From assembly GCF_900094925.1 (NCBI RefSeq), contig NZ_FMAY01000001.1, forward strand, positions 124,001 to 188,000: 64,000 bases of DNA, given 5' to 3'. The position numbers and the translations under genes were made by a program. Positions 62,760-64,000 of the stretch are shown here, in pieces. The number at the start of each line of letters is the position of its first letter. The stretch's first letter is position 1. A model generated the notes under the pieces. It ran no database searches and was not told the origin of the DNA. It was given only the letters and a program-made list of their open reading frames with translations. The stretch is from Kosakonia oryzendophytica (GTDB taxonomy: Bacteria > Pseudomonadota > Gammaproteobacteria > Enterobacterales > Enterobacteriaceae).

Positions 62760-64000
62760 GATTTATCCCCATTGCCGTCGAAATTCAGGCTGCCGTGCTG
62801 CGCATGTGCATGCGCTGGCTGCGCGGAATTTTCCGGGCTGATATCAGCAATAAATTGGCGTAACACGTTCTCTTTTTCGAGCGTGCGTTCGGCATATTCA
62901 CGTGCCACCGTGTTGTTTTTGGGCAGCGCTAACGCGCGTTCGATGCCCCAGGCCAGCGCATCAACCGATTCCGGCTCTACGCAGACCGCAATACCCGGCT
63001 GCGCAAGGCATAGCTGGCCAAGTTCGGTACTCTCTTCTGCGGTGATCACCGCATTGCCGCCGACGGCCAGAATGTTGGTTAACTTAGACGGCAGCACCGC
63101 ATCCGCCGCGCCGCGTTTCTGGATAACCAGATGGCAATCGCCCAGGCTTAACAATGCGGGCAACGCATCGTATGGCTGCAACGGGAAAAATTTCACGTTG
63201 TCCAGACCGCGTTCGCTGACCATTTTTTCCAGTCGTGCCTTACCGCCGCCCTGCCCGACAATGACAAACAACCACGGATGGTTTTGCAGGCGCGCAGCGG
63301 CTTCAATCACGTTTTCCAGCCCCTGCTTCTCACCGATGTTGCCGGAATAAAGAATGATTTTTTTGTCATCCGGCAGACCGAGGTGGCGGCGTAACTGTGC
63401 AACGCTTTCTGCATCAACATCGCGAAAGCGCGCCACTTCGGACCAGTTCGGGAAGAAAATGATCTTGTCTGCCGCCACCCCTTTCTCCCGTGCTTTATTC
63501 ATCATGGAGCGGGAGATGGTAGAGACGTTATCGACGTTATGCAGGCCACTCCGTTCAAAGGCCGCTGCCAGACGCGCTACGCGACCGCTCTTGCCTTTGC
63601 CCGCCATGCCTAAGCCCAGCATCGCGTCAACTTCATAATCCTGAATGTGCAACACCGTGCGTGCGCCCGAAAGCTTCGCCAGCAGGCGCATGCCCGGTGT
63701 ACAAAACAACGTGGGCACCACGCCAATGATGCGATCCGGTTTCCAGCTACGTTGCGCCATCAGCGGGAAGAAACTGCTCAGGGCAAAGCTGCCCAGATGC
63801 AGCAACCGCTTTAACGTCGAGGGTTGACGAGGCACATACAGCGGGCAACGCCACACCGTGGCGGCCCCCTGCTCTTTTCGCCAGCGCCATGCGCTGTAAT
63901 GCTCGCCGACTTTCCACTCCGGATAGTACGGCGGCGCAGTGATCACGCGCACGTCATGGCCCTGACGGGCCATCCATTCCACCATTTCGCCGGTGTACTT
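62756..64000 (-). CDS. wcaI: Colanic acid glycosyltransferase WcaI (5' end cut by window)
   Basis: Family 4 GT-B glycosyltransferase of colanic acid assembly. The frame is open to base 64000 and begins [20 protein letters not shown], so about 18 N-terminal residues are outside. It has the donor-domain segments [20 protein letters not shown] and [22 protein letters not shown]. After the usual end of the protein there is an extra tail rich in His/Ala ([17 protein letters not shown]). It is translationally coupled to cpsB. Confidence 0.94.
   Translation of the reverse strand, partial: KYTGEMVEWMARQGHDVRVITAPPYYPEWKVGEHYSAWRWRKEQGAATVWRCPLYVPRQPSTLKRLLHLGSFALSSFFPLMAQRSWKPDRIIGVVPTLFCTPGMRLLAKLSGARTVLHIQDYEVDAMLGLGMAGKGKSGRVARLAAAFERSGLHNVDNVSTISRSMMNKAREKGVAADKIIFFPNWSEVARFRDVDAESVAQLRRHLGLPDDKKIILYSGNIGEKQGLENVIEAAARLQNHPWLFVIVGQGGGKARLEKMVSERGLDNVKFFPLQPYDALPALLSLGDCHLVIQKRGAADAVLPSKLTNILAVGGNAVITAEESTELGQLCLAQPGIAVCVEPESVDALAWGIERALALPKNNTVAREYAERTLEKENVLRQFIADISPENSAQPAHAHAQHGSLNFDGNGDKS

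Overview
The window reads as chromosome of an Enterobacteriaceae member related to Kosakonia, Enterobacter or Klebsiella; the genus cannot be fixed from the sequence alone. Gene order follows the E. coli/Salmonella map from the cobalamin locus through tmaR-yeeA-sbmC-dacD-sbcB-plaP-yeeZ-his to the O-antigen and colanic acid loci. The proteins are close to the enteric versions, and the hisL leader peptide is the standard enteric one. I see no tRNA, rRNA, insertion sequence, CRISPR array or prophage.

Region 1 (1-15.2 kb, minus strand) is an almost complete anaerobic adenosylcobalamin operon in Salmonella order: cbiA-B-C-D-E-T-F-G-H-J-K-L-M-N-Q-O-P-cobU-cobS. cobS runs off the left edge. Most genes overlap by 1-20 bases. 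A cobalamin riboswitch lies ahead of cbiA. Upstream of it, 15.4-15.8 kb is a deletion scar: the 3' end of pocR (minus) abuts the tail of a SUMT/CobA-like gene (plus), followed by an intact pduX (L-threonine kinase). The propanediol (pdu) operon that separates pocR from pduX in Salmonella is gone.

Region 2 (16.7-24.4 kb) is core chromosome: tmaR, yeeA, sbmC with a LexA box, dacD, sbcB, plaP and yeeZ. Region 3 (24.5-31.7 kb) is the histidine operon with promoter, His7 leader peptide, attenuator and hisGDCBHAFI.

Region 4 (31.9-51.6 kb) is the O-antigen locus. uge (UDP-glucuronate 4-epimerase) occupies the slot where wzzB sits in E. coli, followed by ugd and gnd. From the JUMPstart/ops element near 51.55 kb the minus-strand operon runs rfbB-A-D-C, a GT2 glycosyltransferase, a five-gene cassette (two paralogous sugar nucleotidyltransferase-like proteins, a GDPD-like phosphodiesterase, a HAD phosphatase, a cupin), wzm, wzt, two WavE-like proteins flanking an RgpF-like protein, a WsaF-like glycosyltransferase and a methyltransferase. 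About 35.9-48 kb is visibly AT-rich compared with its flanks. The content points to an ABC-transporter-exported, rhamnose-containing O-polysaccharide that may carry an unusual phosphate-linked substituent. The five-gene cassette is the best candidate for undescribed chemistry.

Region 5 (51.9-64 kb, minus strand) is galF and the distal colanic acid cluster wcaM-L-K-wzxC-wcaJ-cpsG-cpsB-wcaI. wcaI is cut by the right edge.
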